NCBI GenBank assembly: GCA_023954795.1
Contig: JAGSHA010000135.1
Coordinates: 1-8,051 of the forward strand
Direction: 5' to 3'
DNA from: Oceanospirillaceae bacterium
GTDB taxonomy: Bacteria; Pseudomonadota; Gammaproteobacteria; Pseudomonadales; Balneatricaceae
Length of the DNA: 8,051 nt
Position 1 is the first letter of the stretch. Each line of letters opens with the position of its first letter. The position numbers and the translations under genes were made by a program. The notes under the pieces were generated by a model. That model had not been told where the DNA came from, made no database searches, and worked only from the letters and a program-made list of their open reading frames with translations. Below, piece after piece: positions 1-5,685 of the stretch.

Positions 1-7
1 ATTTCAT
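1..7 (-). CDS. Possible start of a divergent porin paralogue (two codons only)
   Basis: Read on the minus strand, positions 7 to 1 give ATG AAA T, the exact reverse complement of the first seven bases of the porin gene at 363. The upstream sequence is also the mirror image of that gene's leader, including the ribosome binding site AGGGTGA (minus strand, 17 to 11). The simplest reading is that a second porin gene with the same start runs leftwards out of the window. Only Met-Lys is visible, so no product can be shown. The alternative is that the left arm is a fold-back assembly artefact and no second gene exists. Confidence 0.3.
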
Positions 8-73
8 ACTTCACCCTGCTTTTTTAGCGAGTTTTATTTTTAGATGGTGTTGAGGAACCTACGAATAAGTCCG
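1..73. repeat. Left arm of 73-bp perfect inverted repeat
   Basis: These 73 bases are the exact reverse complement of 297-369. Position 74 also pairs with 296, and a few scattered bases further in still match before similarity ends. The arm starts at the window edge, so the repeat may be longer. It contains a mirrored copy of the porin leader, ribosome binding site and start codon. Confidence 0.95.
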
Positions 74-296
74 AAACGACTCTGGCTTTCAGAGCAATTC
101 GAGATCAAGGCAGCGATTACAGCCATGCTGGTTGTCTGGCGAAAATCGCTAACGTAGAGATCGGGTTGCTCTAAAAGCCCCGAAGGGCGGGTGTTAAAAC
201 AGCTTTCTGCTTTGTCAGGCAGCTTGGAAAGGACCAGTCATTCCACTGCTCTGCCTTTCGCACATAAAGCTGTTTTATCTCCCGCAGAGAAAGTCT
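74..296. other. Gene-free spacer of the inverted repeat with nested imperfect inverted repeats
   Basis: This spacer has no credible gene. It holds two internal imperfect inverted repeats. In the first, 91-118 mirrors 144-172: AGAGCAA pairs with TTGCTCT at the outside and AGCGATT with AATCGCT at the inside. In the second, TAAAACAGCTTT (195-206) pairs with AAAGCTGTTTTA (265-276), with GGCAG/CTGCC further in. Next to the right arm, AAGTC-TCG-GACTT (291-303) is a short perfect palindrome. If the flanking genes are divergent, their promoters and any operators should lie here or in the arms. No convincing -35/-10 pair was found. Confidence 0.6.
195..276. repeat. Internal inverted repeat with 12-bp perfect arms
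   Basis: TAAAACAGCTTT at 195-206 is the reverse complement of AAAGCTGTTTTA at 265-276, enclosing 58 bases. Inside, GGCAG (218-222) and CTGCC (251-255) add further symmetry. It may be a paired regulatory site or a remnant of a larger palindrome. No T-run follows, so it does not look like a terminator. Confidence 0.6.
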
Positions 297-369
297 CGGA
301 CTTATTCGTAGGTTCCTCAACACCATCTAAAAATAAAACTCGCTAAAAAAGCAGGGTGAAGTATGAAAT
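297..369. repeat. Right arm of 73-bp perfect inverted repeat (porin leader)
   Basis: Exact reverse complement of 1-73. The arm includes an A/T-rich stretch (328-338), the ribosome binding site AGGGTGA (353-359) and the first two codons plus one base of the porin gene at 363. Perfect identity across non-coding leader as well as codons points to a very recent duplication, gene conversion or an artefact. Confidence 0.95.
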
Positions 370-1232
370 TTAAAGCTATATGTTTTGCAACAGCTGCAGT
401 GATGGCTGCTCCAATGGCCGCGCAGGCTGATGCAACCTTGTATGGTTCTATGCGTATCAAAATGCAGAATCTGGATAACCAGAGCCTTAATATTGCAGAC
501 AACACGTCACGTATCGGGATCAAAGGGAGCACCGAACTCTATAACGGGATGAAAGGGCTTTTTCGTTTTGAACAAGCTCTGGATACCGAAGCCGGTGCAC
601 TTGGCAGAGGCAGGATAGGCAGTATCGGTATTGCGGGTGATTTTGGTACCGTCCTTATGGGTAAGCAATGGACCTCGTTTGCATTGTGGACCATTCTTCC
701 GGTCCATCAGGTTGATAACACCACAGGCCCTTTGAGCGCAGGTTACGCTGCACGTTTTACACGTGAAGCGATGATTCAGTACTTTTCACCGAAGTTTGGC
801 GGTTTCCAGTTTGCCGGTGCGATTACGGCAGACAGTAACGCAAACGGTGAAGATGTAGATACATATAACCTGTCTGCCAAATACGCCACGGGTGGCTTAG
901 CTTTCACGGCGTCTACCGTTGGGTTTCAGGATATCGATGCCAACGTGACCGCTGCAACAGCCTCCTATAAGTCTGACAAAGTTTATCTGGCGGCCCGTAT
1001 CGCGGACGACGAACGAAATGTTGGCGCTGAAAGTTCCTACGTCGTGACCGGTTCATACGCGATGGGGAATACCCTCTTGTTAGCTAACTACGGCGATGAT
1101 GATAACGAAGCGAGCGAAGAGTGGTCGATCGAAGTGCGCCAGAAGTTAGGTAAACAGGCACGCGTCTTTGCTGCATACACTGATCAGGGCGCATCCGATG
1201 GCATTGAAGTGGGTTATCGAGTCGACTTCTAA
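363..1232 (+). CDS. General porin, outer-membrane beta-barrel (Porin_4-like)
   Basis: This 289-residue protein is a trimeric-type general porin, expected to form a passive channel for small solutes in the outer membrane. Residues 1-22 are a signal peptide (positive start, Ala-rich core, cleavage after AQA22). The mature protein opens with DATLYG, a usual first strand of this family. Family-like stretches are SRIGIKGS (49-56), the FGTVLMGKQWT segment (94-104) just before the expected constriction loop, and YFSPKFGGF (140-148). The chain ends in VGYRVDF; a terminal Phe is the normal signal for barrel assembly. It is somewhat short for the family, which is commonly 300-400 residues. AGGGTGA at 353-359 supports the ATG at 363. 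Its leader is one arm of a perfect inverted repeat, and a structured 3' UTR with an intrinsic terminator follows. Substrate specificity cannot be told. Confidence 0.9.
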   Translation: MKFKAICFATAAVMAAPMAAQADATLYGSMRIKMQNLDNQSLNIADNTSRIGIKGSTELYNGMKGLFRFEQALDTEAGALGRGRIGSIGIAGDFGTVLMGKQWTSFALWTILPVHQVDNTTGPLSAGYAARFTREAMIQYFSPKFGGFQFAGAITADSNANGEDVDTYNLSAKYATGGLAFTASTVGFQDIDANVTAATASYKSDKVYLAARIADDERNVGAESSYVVTGSYAMGNTLLLANYGDDDNEASEEWSIEVRQKLGKQARVFAAYTDQGASDGIEVGYRVDF

Positions 1233-1266
1233 GGCCTTTTCCTGGTGAGACCAATTTTTAGTGTGT

Positions 1267-1330
1267 GTTAGTCCGTTAAACAGGAGGATGGCTACCCCCT
1301 TCTAGCCGTCCGGCGTTTAACGGAGCTAAC
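1267..1330 (+). ncRNA. Long structured hairpin in the porin 3' UTR, candidate 3'-UTR small RNA
   Basis: The outer stem pairs GTTAG and TCCGTTAAAC (1267-1281) with GTTTAACGGA and CTAAC (1315-1330), giving 15 pairs with one bulged G at 1325. After a small internal loop, an inner stem pairs GGATGGCTA (1286-1294) with TAGCCGTCC (1303-1311), with one G-U pair. The apical loop is CCCCCTTC (1295-1302). An intrinsic terminator follows 15 bases later, so hairpin plus terminator could make a stable RNA of about 110 nt from the porin mRNA end. C-rich loops are known in some small RNAs that pair with Shine-Dalgarno sequences; function here is inference. It could simply be a stabilising or auxiliary terminator stem. 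Confidence 0.4.
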
Positions 1331-1345
1331 CAGATATGCTTGTTT

Positions 1346-1373
1346 AGAGGGTTGTCGCCAGCCCTCTTTTTTT
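1346..1373 (+). terminator. Intrinsic terminator after the porin gene
   Basis: AGAGGGTTG (1346-1354) pairs with CAGCCCTCT (1359-1367) around a TCGC loop, with one G-U pair, and runs directly into T residues up to 1373. This is a textbook Rho-independent terminator on the plus strand, about 115 bases after the porin stop codon. Confidence 0.9.
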
Positions 1374-1479
1374 GATTTAAGCGCCACGTTTTTTTGGGTG
1401 CAGAGTGTCAGGCACAAAGTGGCTGTTATCTGCTTTCTTATTGTTGGTAGCTGAACGAGGGGCTGGAAGCAATATTGGC

Positions 1480-1506
1480 AACACAGCGTTCGTCCGGTGC
1501 TGTGTT
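1480..1506. promoter_or_regulatory. Inverted repeat upstream of the MFS exporter, possible operator
   Basis: AACACAGC (1480-1487) is the perfect reverse complement of GCTGTGTT (1499-1506), around an 11-base centre. It lies about 80 bases before the exporter start. It could be a repressor site or an RNA hairpin; the following TTTATT is a poor terminator tail. The rest of 1374-1585 shows no gene and no convincing promoter. Confidence 0.4.
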
Positions 1507-1573
1507 TATTCGGGCAATCTGGGCTTAAACTGAAGGGACGTTAACTTTCCTTTTCAACTTTTTTGTCTGTCCC

Positions 1574-1577
1574 GAGG
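1574..1577 (+). promoter_or_regulatory. Ribosome binding site deciding the exporter start
   Basis: GAGG lies 8 bases before the ATG at 1586, the normal distance. An in-frame TTG at 1580 would leave only 2 bases, so ATG 1586 is preferred. Confidence 0.65.
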
Positions 1578-1585
1578 CTTTGCCT

Positions 1586-2839
1586 ATGTCTGATCAGCAA
1601 GCGTCTGATCCATCATACAATTCTCAGTCCGATCCAGCCCGAGCCGGGTTTGGTGAATTCGTAGCCCTGATGGCGTTGATTATGTGTCTGGTGGCCTTGT
1701 CGATTGATGCCATGTTACCGGCGCTCGATCAGATGGGAACCGCGCTTAATGTAGCTGCGGCCAATGATATTCAGCTGGTTATTTCAGTTGTATTTCTGGG
1801 GGTTGCTACGGGGCAGTTGATCTATGGGCCGCTGGCGGATGCGAAAGGCCGAAAACCCACGGTCTACCTGGGGTTTGCCCTGTTTATCGTCGGTACCTTG
1901 TGCTCGTTGTTTGCGCAGGATCTGCAAATGATGTTAATCGGGCGTTTTTTACAAGGCTTGGGTGCGGCAGGGCCGCGTATCGTTACTGTTGCGATTGTAC
2001 GAGACCAGTACAAGGGCAAAGAGATGGCGCGGGTGATGTCGTTGATTATGACGATATTTATCCTCTGTCCGGTGGTTGCTCCGTTATTGGGGCAGGGCGT
2101 GTTACTGGTGGCAGGCTGGCGTGAAATATTCGGATTGCTGCTGGCATTGGCGTTGATCGCCGTGGTCTGGTTCGGGTTACGACAGCATGAAACCTTGCCG
2201 CAGGAACGTCGTATTCCAATTTCGGCTAAACGTGTACTGGCGAATATCAAAGAAGTGATTGGGCAACGCGCAGCGCTGTCTTACATGATTGCGCTGGGGT
2301 TTGTGTTCGGCGCATTTATCGGTTTTCTCAGTTCGATTCAACAGGTCCTACAGGGACTCTATGATCTGGGGGTGATGTTCCCTGTGTACTTTGCGGTGCT
2401 GGCGATCAGTATTGGTACTGCGTCTTACACTAACTCCCGGCTGGTGATGCGCTTTGGTATGCGTTCACTGGCGTTGATAGCCACGTCATTTATTACTGGC
2501 TTCTCCGTGCTGGCGTTGCCGTTGTTTTATCTGTTGGGTGGTTTGCCTCCGCTGTGGTTGTGGATGGCGTATCTGTTGCTGACACTGTTTTGCGTGGGCT
2601 TGTTGTTTGGCAACCTGAATGCGATGTCGATGGAACCTTTCGGCCATATTGCCGGGATGGCATCTGCCATTGTCGGGGCGATATCCACCTTCATTGCAGT
2701 GTCGATGGGCACCGTGGTCGGACAACTTTTTGACGGCACTGTGTTGCCGATTGTTGGCGGATTTGCGTTGCTGGGTGGTCTGGCTTTGTTTGCGATATGG
2801 CAAGCATGCCGACGTTGCGAAAAACCGGTCACCGTATGA
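1586..2839 (+). CDS. MFS multidrug exporter, Bcr/CflA family
   Basis: This 417-residue inner-membrane protein has the hydrophobic pattern of a 12-helix major facilitator, the usual length for Bcr/CflA drug:proton antiporters. Seen motifs, numbered from ATG 1586, are SIDAMLPAL in helix 1 (39-47, where the family has an acidic residue followed by LPAL), a motif-A-like GPLADAKGRK (81-90) in the loop after helix 2, RFLQGLGAAG in helix 4 (120-129), and the proline-bearing CPVVAPLLG in helix 5 (161-169). The family exports drugs such as bicyclomycin, chloramphenicol or sulfonamides; the substrate here is unknown. The first ~20 residues are polar and cytosolic. The hemoglobin gene begins 30 bp downstream with no terminator visible between, so the two are probably co-transcribed. 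The inverted repeat at 1480-1506 may bear on its control. Confidence 0.88.
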   Translation: MSDQQASDPSYNSQSDPARAGFGEFVALMALIMCLVALSIDAMLPALDQMGTALNVAAANDIQLVISVVFLGVATGQLIYGPLADAKGRKPTVYLGFALFIVGTLCSLFAQDLQMMLIGRFLQGLGAAGPRIVTVAIVRDQYKGKEMARVMSLIMTIFILCPVVAPLLGQGVLLVAGWREIFGLLLALALIAVVWFGLRQHETLPQERRIPISAKRVLANIKEVIGQRAALSYMIALGFVFGAFIGFLSSIQQVLQGLYDLGVMFPVYFAVLAISIGTASYTNSRLVMRFGMRSLALIATSFITGFSVLALPLFYLLGGLPPLWLWMAYLLLTLFCVGLLFGNLNAMSMEPFGHIAGMASAIVGAISTFIAVSMGTVVGQLFDGTVLPIVGGFALLGGLALFAIWQACRRCEKPVTV

Positions 2840-2869
2840 TTTTGACCGATACCGAGTGAGAAAAATTTG

Positions 2870-3247
2870 ATGAATACCCCTTATGAATTGTTAGGTGGTG
2901 AAGCAGGCGTGCGTCAATTGTCGCAAGAGCTTTACCGGGTGATGTCGGGCAGTGCGGATGCTAAGACTATTCGTGATATGCACGCTGAAGATCTGAGTGG
3001 CGTCTCAGATAAGCTGTTTATGTTCTTGTCCGGCTGGCTGGGTGGCCCCAATCTCTATCTGCAGAAGTACGGCACGATCTGCCTCTCTACGCCACACTCC
3101 AAATACGCCATTGGTCCGGCAGAGCGGGATCAGTGGCTGGCCTGCATGGACGGTGCACTGGACAATGTGGGTGCATCAGCCGACCTGAAAGCGATGCTAA
3201 AAGAACCGATGTTCAATCTCGCCGATGTGATGTGTAACCGGGACTGA
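2870..3247 (+). CDS. Group II truncated hemoglobin (trHbO / YjbI type)
   Basis: This 125-residue protein is a short heme globin of the 2-over-2 fold. Group II members bind oxygen and some handle nitric oxide or peroxide. Seen in sequence: TPYELLGGEAGV at the N-terminus, Tyr22 at the expected B10 position, FLSGWLGGPNLY (52-63), His76 as the probable proximal F8 ligand in PHSKYAIG, and Trp89 in ERDQWL, the G8 Trp typical of groups II and III. The segment before His76 (YGTICLSTPH) departs from the usual GHPxLRxRH. The ATG at 2870 is preferred over the TTG just before it; upstream GAGTGAG is a modest ribosome binding site. It follows the exporter by 30 bp and converges with the kinase gene, with one base between stop codons. 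Confidence 0.88.
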   Translation: MNTPYELLGGEAGVRQLSQELYRVMSGSADAKTIRDMHAEDLSGVSDKLFMFLSGWLGGPNLYLQKYGTICLSTPHSKYAIGPAERDQWLACMDGALDNVGASADLKAMLKEPMFNLADVMCNRD

Positions 3248-3260
3248 GTTAAGGCTCAGT
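3243..3260. terminator. Small symmetric hairpin across both convergent stop codons
   Basis: ACTGAG (3243-3248) and CTCAGT (3255-3260) form a perfect 6-bp stem around TTAAGG. It covers the end of the hemoglobin gene and of the kinase gene. There is no T-run on either side, so termination here would be weak or Rho-dependent. It is the only structure seen between the two converging genes. Confidence 0.3.
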
Positions 3261-4676
3261 CGGTTCCTTCGATCTTCTATCAATGATCTTTTTATCCGTT
3301 GCACGACGTCTTCTGTTCGAGTCATCCGGTACTTTTTTGGTGATGCCTTCCAGTGGTAAACGGACGGTGATTTGCAGACCAGGCATAGCGTTTTCGATGC
3401 TCAGAATACCTTGATGCGCCGTGACGATCGCTTGCACCAGCGATAAACCTAATCCTGTACCTGACTTGTTGTGACCGTTTTCACTGCGGTAGAAGCGTCG
3501 GGTGATGTGGTCTAGCTCCTCATCGGGCAGGCCGGGACCGTAGTCCCGAATCTGCAGCAGGGCGTGATCTTTCTCTTCACTGACGTTGATCTCAATCAGC
3601 TGGCCGCAGCTGGCGTACTTAAAGGCGTTTTCCAGCAGATTCGTGACACACTGGAAAATCAGGTTCGGATTGCCGTTGAGCTTCACCGGCTTGGCGTAGA
3701 GCTTAAGCTCCTGTCCCTCCACTTCGGCCAGTGGCCCGTAGATTTCCAGTACGGAACCGAGCATCTCATCGAGGTGAAAAATCTCGCTGCTGTGCGGTTT
3801 ACCCGCTTCCAGTGCGGCAATATTGAGCGCGGCATTAAACACCGTCAGCAGGTGATCCACTTCGTCTGTCGCTTTATCCAGTGCCCTTTGTGTCTCGGGT
3901 TCCTGGACCTGATCTCGCGTATCTTCCAGCAGGTTCCGCACACGGGTGAGGGGAGTACGCAAGTCATGGGCAATATTGTCAGAGACACTTTTGACGGCTG
4001 TGACGGTATCGGAAATCTGCGACAACATGCGGTTGAGATGAATGGCGAGGCTGTCGAACTCCTTTTCCTGACCACGGATTGGAATACGCTGATCCAGATT
4101 GCCGCCATCAATCACATCTTCACACAGATCGTTGATGGAGCGGATACGGCGCAAGACATAAGCGCTGGCAATCAGACCGCCAATCGCACCGCTGCCCAGA
4201 GTGATAAAGAGCGTCAACTGAACCCAGAACACCATCTTTTCAGCATGGTAGTGGTCGGTATAGTCAAAGCCGTAGATCAGGGTGTTTTTGTTCGGCAGTA
4301 CCAGCTGTGAAATCATCAAAATCCGCGGTTCGTTTTTGATCATCGCTTCGGCCAGTTCAATATTCGGGCCGACCTTCTCATCGAGAAAACTCAGTTCGCC
4401 GATGTCGCCAATGGTCAGGACATTGGTTTTCAGGCGGTAGTGAAGAATGCCGCCGCGCCGCCACTCCTCAAATTGTTTGATCATCGTGCCAGCTTGCGCC
4501 TGATCCTGTAGCTGTTTGTGGGAGGTTTTCAGAAAGTTGGTCAGGAAGTAACTGTCGGCGGACATCGGGGTGTTGTGATTGCGGATTACCGACAGGGCTG
4601 TCAGCAGGGTGACCAGCAACAGTAACCAGACCGAGAACATGATCCCGATACGTGAGATGGAGACACGGATTTTCAT
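3249..4676 (-). CDS. Sensor histidine kinase (HAMP, HisKA, HATPase)
   Basis: This 475-residue inner-membrane kinase senses a signal and phosphorylates the regulator encoded just upstream. It has a first membrane helix (about 10-31), a periplasmic sensor region (about 32-148) with no recognisable domain, a second helix (about 149-172), and a HAMP linker (about 173-225). The H box is SDNIAHDLRTPLTR with the phospho-acceptor His237. The ATP-binding domain shows an N box NLLENAFKYA (346-355), a G1 box DYGPGLP (378-384), an F box RRFYRSE (393-399) and a G2 box GTGLGLSL (406-413). All catalytic motifs are intact. A polar, Arg/Lys-rich tail of about 30 residues (447-475, with RRRR and DRRS) extends past the catalytic domain. 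The start lies 3 bp after the regulator stop, so translation is probably coupled. The stimulus is unknown. Confidence 0.92.
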   Translation of the reverse strand: MKIRVSISRIGIMFSVWLLLLVTLLTALSVIRNHNTPMSADSYFLTNFLKTSHKQLQDQAQAGTMIKQFEEWRRGGILHYRLKTNVLTIGDIGELSFLDEKVGPNIELAEAMIKNEPRILMISQLVLPNKNTLIYGFDYTDHYHAEKMVFWVQLTLFITLGSGAIGGLIASAYVLRRIRSINDLCEDVIDGGNLDQRIPIRGQEKEFDSLAIHLNRMLSQISDTVTAVKSVSDNIAHDLRTPLTRVRNLLEDTRDQVQEPETQRALDKATDEVDHLLTVFNAALNIAALEAGKPHSSEIFHLDEMLGSVLEIYGPLAEVEGQELKLYAKPVKLNGNPNLIFQCVTNLLENAFKYASCGQLIEINVSEEKDHALLQIRDYGPGLPDEELDHITRRFYRSENGHNKSGTGLGLSLVQAIVTAHQGILSIENAMPGLQITVRLPLEGITKKVPDDSNRRRRATDKKIIDRRSKEPTEP

Positions 4677-4679
4677 GGC

Positions 4680-5354
4680 TCAGGCTTCGATTTTGTAGCC
4701 GGAACCACGCACCGTATGGATCAGCTGTTTATCATAGGGTTTATCCAGCTTGTTGCGCAGTTTGCTGATATGCACATCGACCACATTCGTTTGTGGATCA
4801 AAGTGGTAACCCCAGATCTGTTCTAGCAGCAGGGTGCGGCTGATCACTTCGCCGCGATGTTGCAGCAGGAACAGCAGAATGCGGTATTCGGTGGGTTTTA
4901 GCTCCAGCGGATCGCCTTGCCGGCTGACCTTATGGGATAACGTATCCACATTCAGATCGTCCATCTGGATCATATGATCCTCGGCCAGTACCAAGGGTCT
5001 GCGCAGTAGTACGCTGACCCGCGCCTGTAACTCGCGGAAGGAAAAGGGCTTGGTGAGGTAATCATCGGCTCCCGCTTGCAGGCCATCGACACGATCATCC
5101 ACTGTCGCCATCGCGCTGAGTAGCAGTACAGGTGTTTTATTTCCCAGACTGCGTAACGCTTTAAGAATTTTGATTCCATCGACCTTCGGCAACATGCGGT
5201 CGAGAATGATGGCGCTAAAGGTTTCAGTACTTGCCAGAAACAAACCATCCTCGCCATTGTCGGCGCTTTCCAGCTGGAAGCCCTGCTCTTCCAGACCTTT
5301 GCGGATAAAGCCGGAGACTTCCCGGTCATCTTCTATCAACAGTATTCGAGACAT
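4680..5354 (-). CDS. Two-component response regulator, OmpR/PhoB family
   Basis: This 224-residue cytosolic transcription factor pairs with the adjacent kinase. The receiver domain (about 1-115) has the acidic pocket Glu8-Asp9-Asp10, the phospho-acceptor Asp52 in ILDRMLP, the switch Ser80 in LLLSAM and Lys102 in LTKPFS. The C-terminal winged helix (about 128-224) shows LELKPTEYRILLFLL, the HISKLRNKLD recognition-helix region and the closing VRGSGYKIEA, all typical of the family. The length is normal. The gene is first in a two-gene operon with the kinase, and its start faces flgD across 331 bp. No strong ribosome binding site precedes the ATG. Members of this class often autoregulate; the TTAAC direct repeats at 5554-5568 are candidate sites. 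The subtype (for example QseB, PmrA or heavy-metal type) cannot be settled from the sequence. Confidence 0.93.
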   Translation of the reverse strand: MSRILLIEDDREVSGFIRKGLEEQGFQLESADNGEDGLFLASTETFSAIILDRMLPKVDGIKILKALRSLGNKTPVLLLSAMATVDDRVDGLQAGADDYLTKPFSFRELQARVSVLLRRPLVLAEDHMIQMDDLNVDTLSHKVSRQGDPLELKPTEYRILLFLLQHRGEVISRTLLLEQIWGYHFDPQTNVVDVHISKLRNKLDKPYDKQLIHTVRGSGYKIEA

Positions 5355-5420
5355 AGTGTTTCTGACATCGCTTTTGGCATCGCATCCGTGGAGTGCTGTA
5401 GGTCGATTAAGTCATAAGGT

Positions 5421-5439
5421 GTGCCTTGCATCAAGGTAC
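5421..5439. promoter_or_regulatory. Palindrome in the regulator/flgD divergent region
   Basis: CCTTG-CAT-CAAGG (5424-5436) is a perfect inverted repeat, extended outwards by GT/AC with one mismatched step. It sits 67-85 bp upstream of the response regulator start, a natural place for an operator of a dimeric regulator. No regulator can be named. Confidence 0.35.
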
Positions 5440-5536
5440 AGACCGATCAAAAAAATTCATGTCTAAAAACCGCTGTCGTGATTGTAAGTCCTTTTTAATC
5501 AGTGTGTTAGGTGTTGGTTCTGTGGCTGATTTGTTC

Positions 5537-5568
5537 ATGAAACAGATGAAACATTAACAAAACTTAAC
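5537..5568. promoter_or_regulatory. Tandem direct repeats, candidate OmpR-family binding sites
   Basis: ATGAAAC occurs at 5537-5543 and again at 5546-5552 (9-base period). TTAAC then occurs at 5554-5558 and 5564-5568 (10-base period). OmpR/PhoB-type regulators bind tandem half-sites spaced about one helical turn, so TTAAC-N5-TTAAC is a plausible site for the regulator encoded next door. The second TTAAC overlaps the proposed flgD -35 element. Confidence 0.35.
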
Positions 5569-5592
5569 TCAATCACCAGCTCTCCTTAATAC
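5564..5592 (+). promoter_or_regulatory. Weak candidate sigma-70 promoter for flgD
   Basis: TTAACT (5564-5569) as -35 and TAATAC (5587-5592) as -10 are separated by 17 bases. Both hexamers match the consensus only partly. No clear GG-N10-GC (sigma-54) or flagellar sigma-28 pattern was found in 5355-5685. The rest of this gene-free stretch holds a small inverted repeat CTCTG-CTA-CAGAG (5636-5648) and the flgD ribosome binding site. Confidence 0.25.
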
Positions 5593-5685
5593 GGCGGGCG
5601 TCATTCTCTCAAGCAATCTAAAGAATCCCTTCCGGCTCTGCTACAGAGTCGATGGGCCCGTTAATTCCGTGAGGGAGACGCAGTC

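Noticed and set aside
125..157. Ten-codon reading frame in the inverted-repeat spacer
   Set aside because: There is no ribosome binding site, and the length is expected by chance.
1..369. Inverted repeat as the ends of a transposon or MITE
   Set aside because: The arm includes a gene's ribosome binding site and start codon, there is no transposase, and target duplications cannot be judged at the window edge. A duplicated divergent gene start fits better.
1282..1305. AGGAGG followed by a five-codon reading frame (MATPF, stop) within the porin 3' hairpin
   Set aside because: The Shine-Dalgarno-like sequence abuts the ATG with no spacing and is buried in a strong stem, so translation as a leader peptide is unlikely.
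1580..1585. TTG at 1580 as the exporter start
   Set aside because: It leaves only 2 bases after GAGG, whereas the ATG at 1586 has 8.
2867..2869. TTG at 2867 as the hemoglobin start
   Set aside because: The next codon is an ATG that gives the usual family N-terminus (MNTPYELLGG).
3564..4310. Long open frame of 248 codons on the plus strand inside the histidine kinase gene
   Set aside because: It is antisense to a kinase with every catalytic motif intact, and its translation shows no recognisable domain.
5355..5685. Sigma-54 or sigma-28 promoter for flgD
   Set aside because: The nearest GG/GC pairs, such as AAGGTGTGCCTTGCAT, have the wrong spacing (8 rather than 10 between GG and GC). ACCGATCA at 5442 has no matching upstream element.
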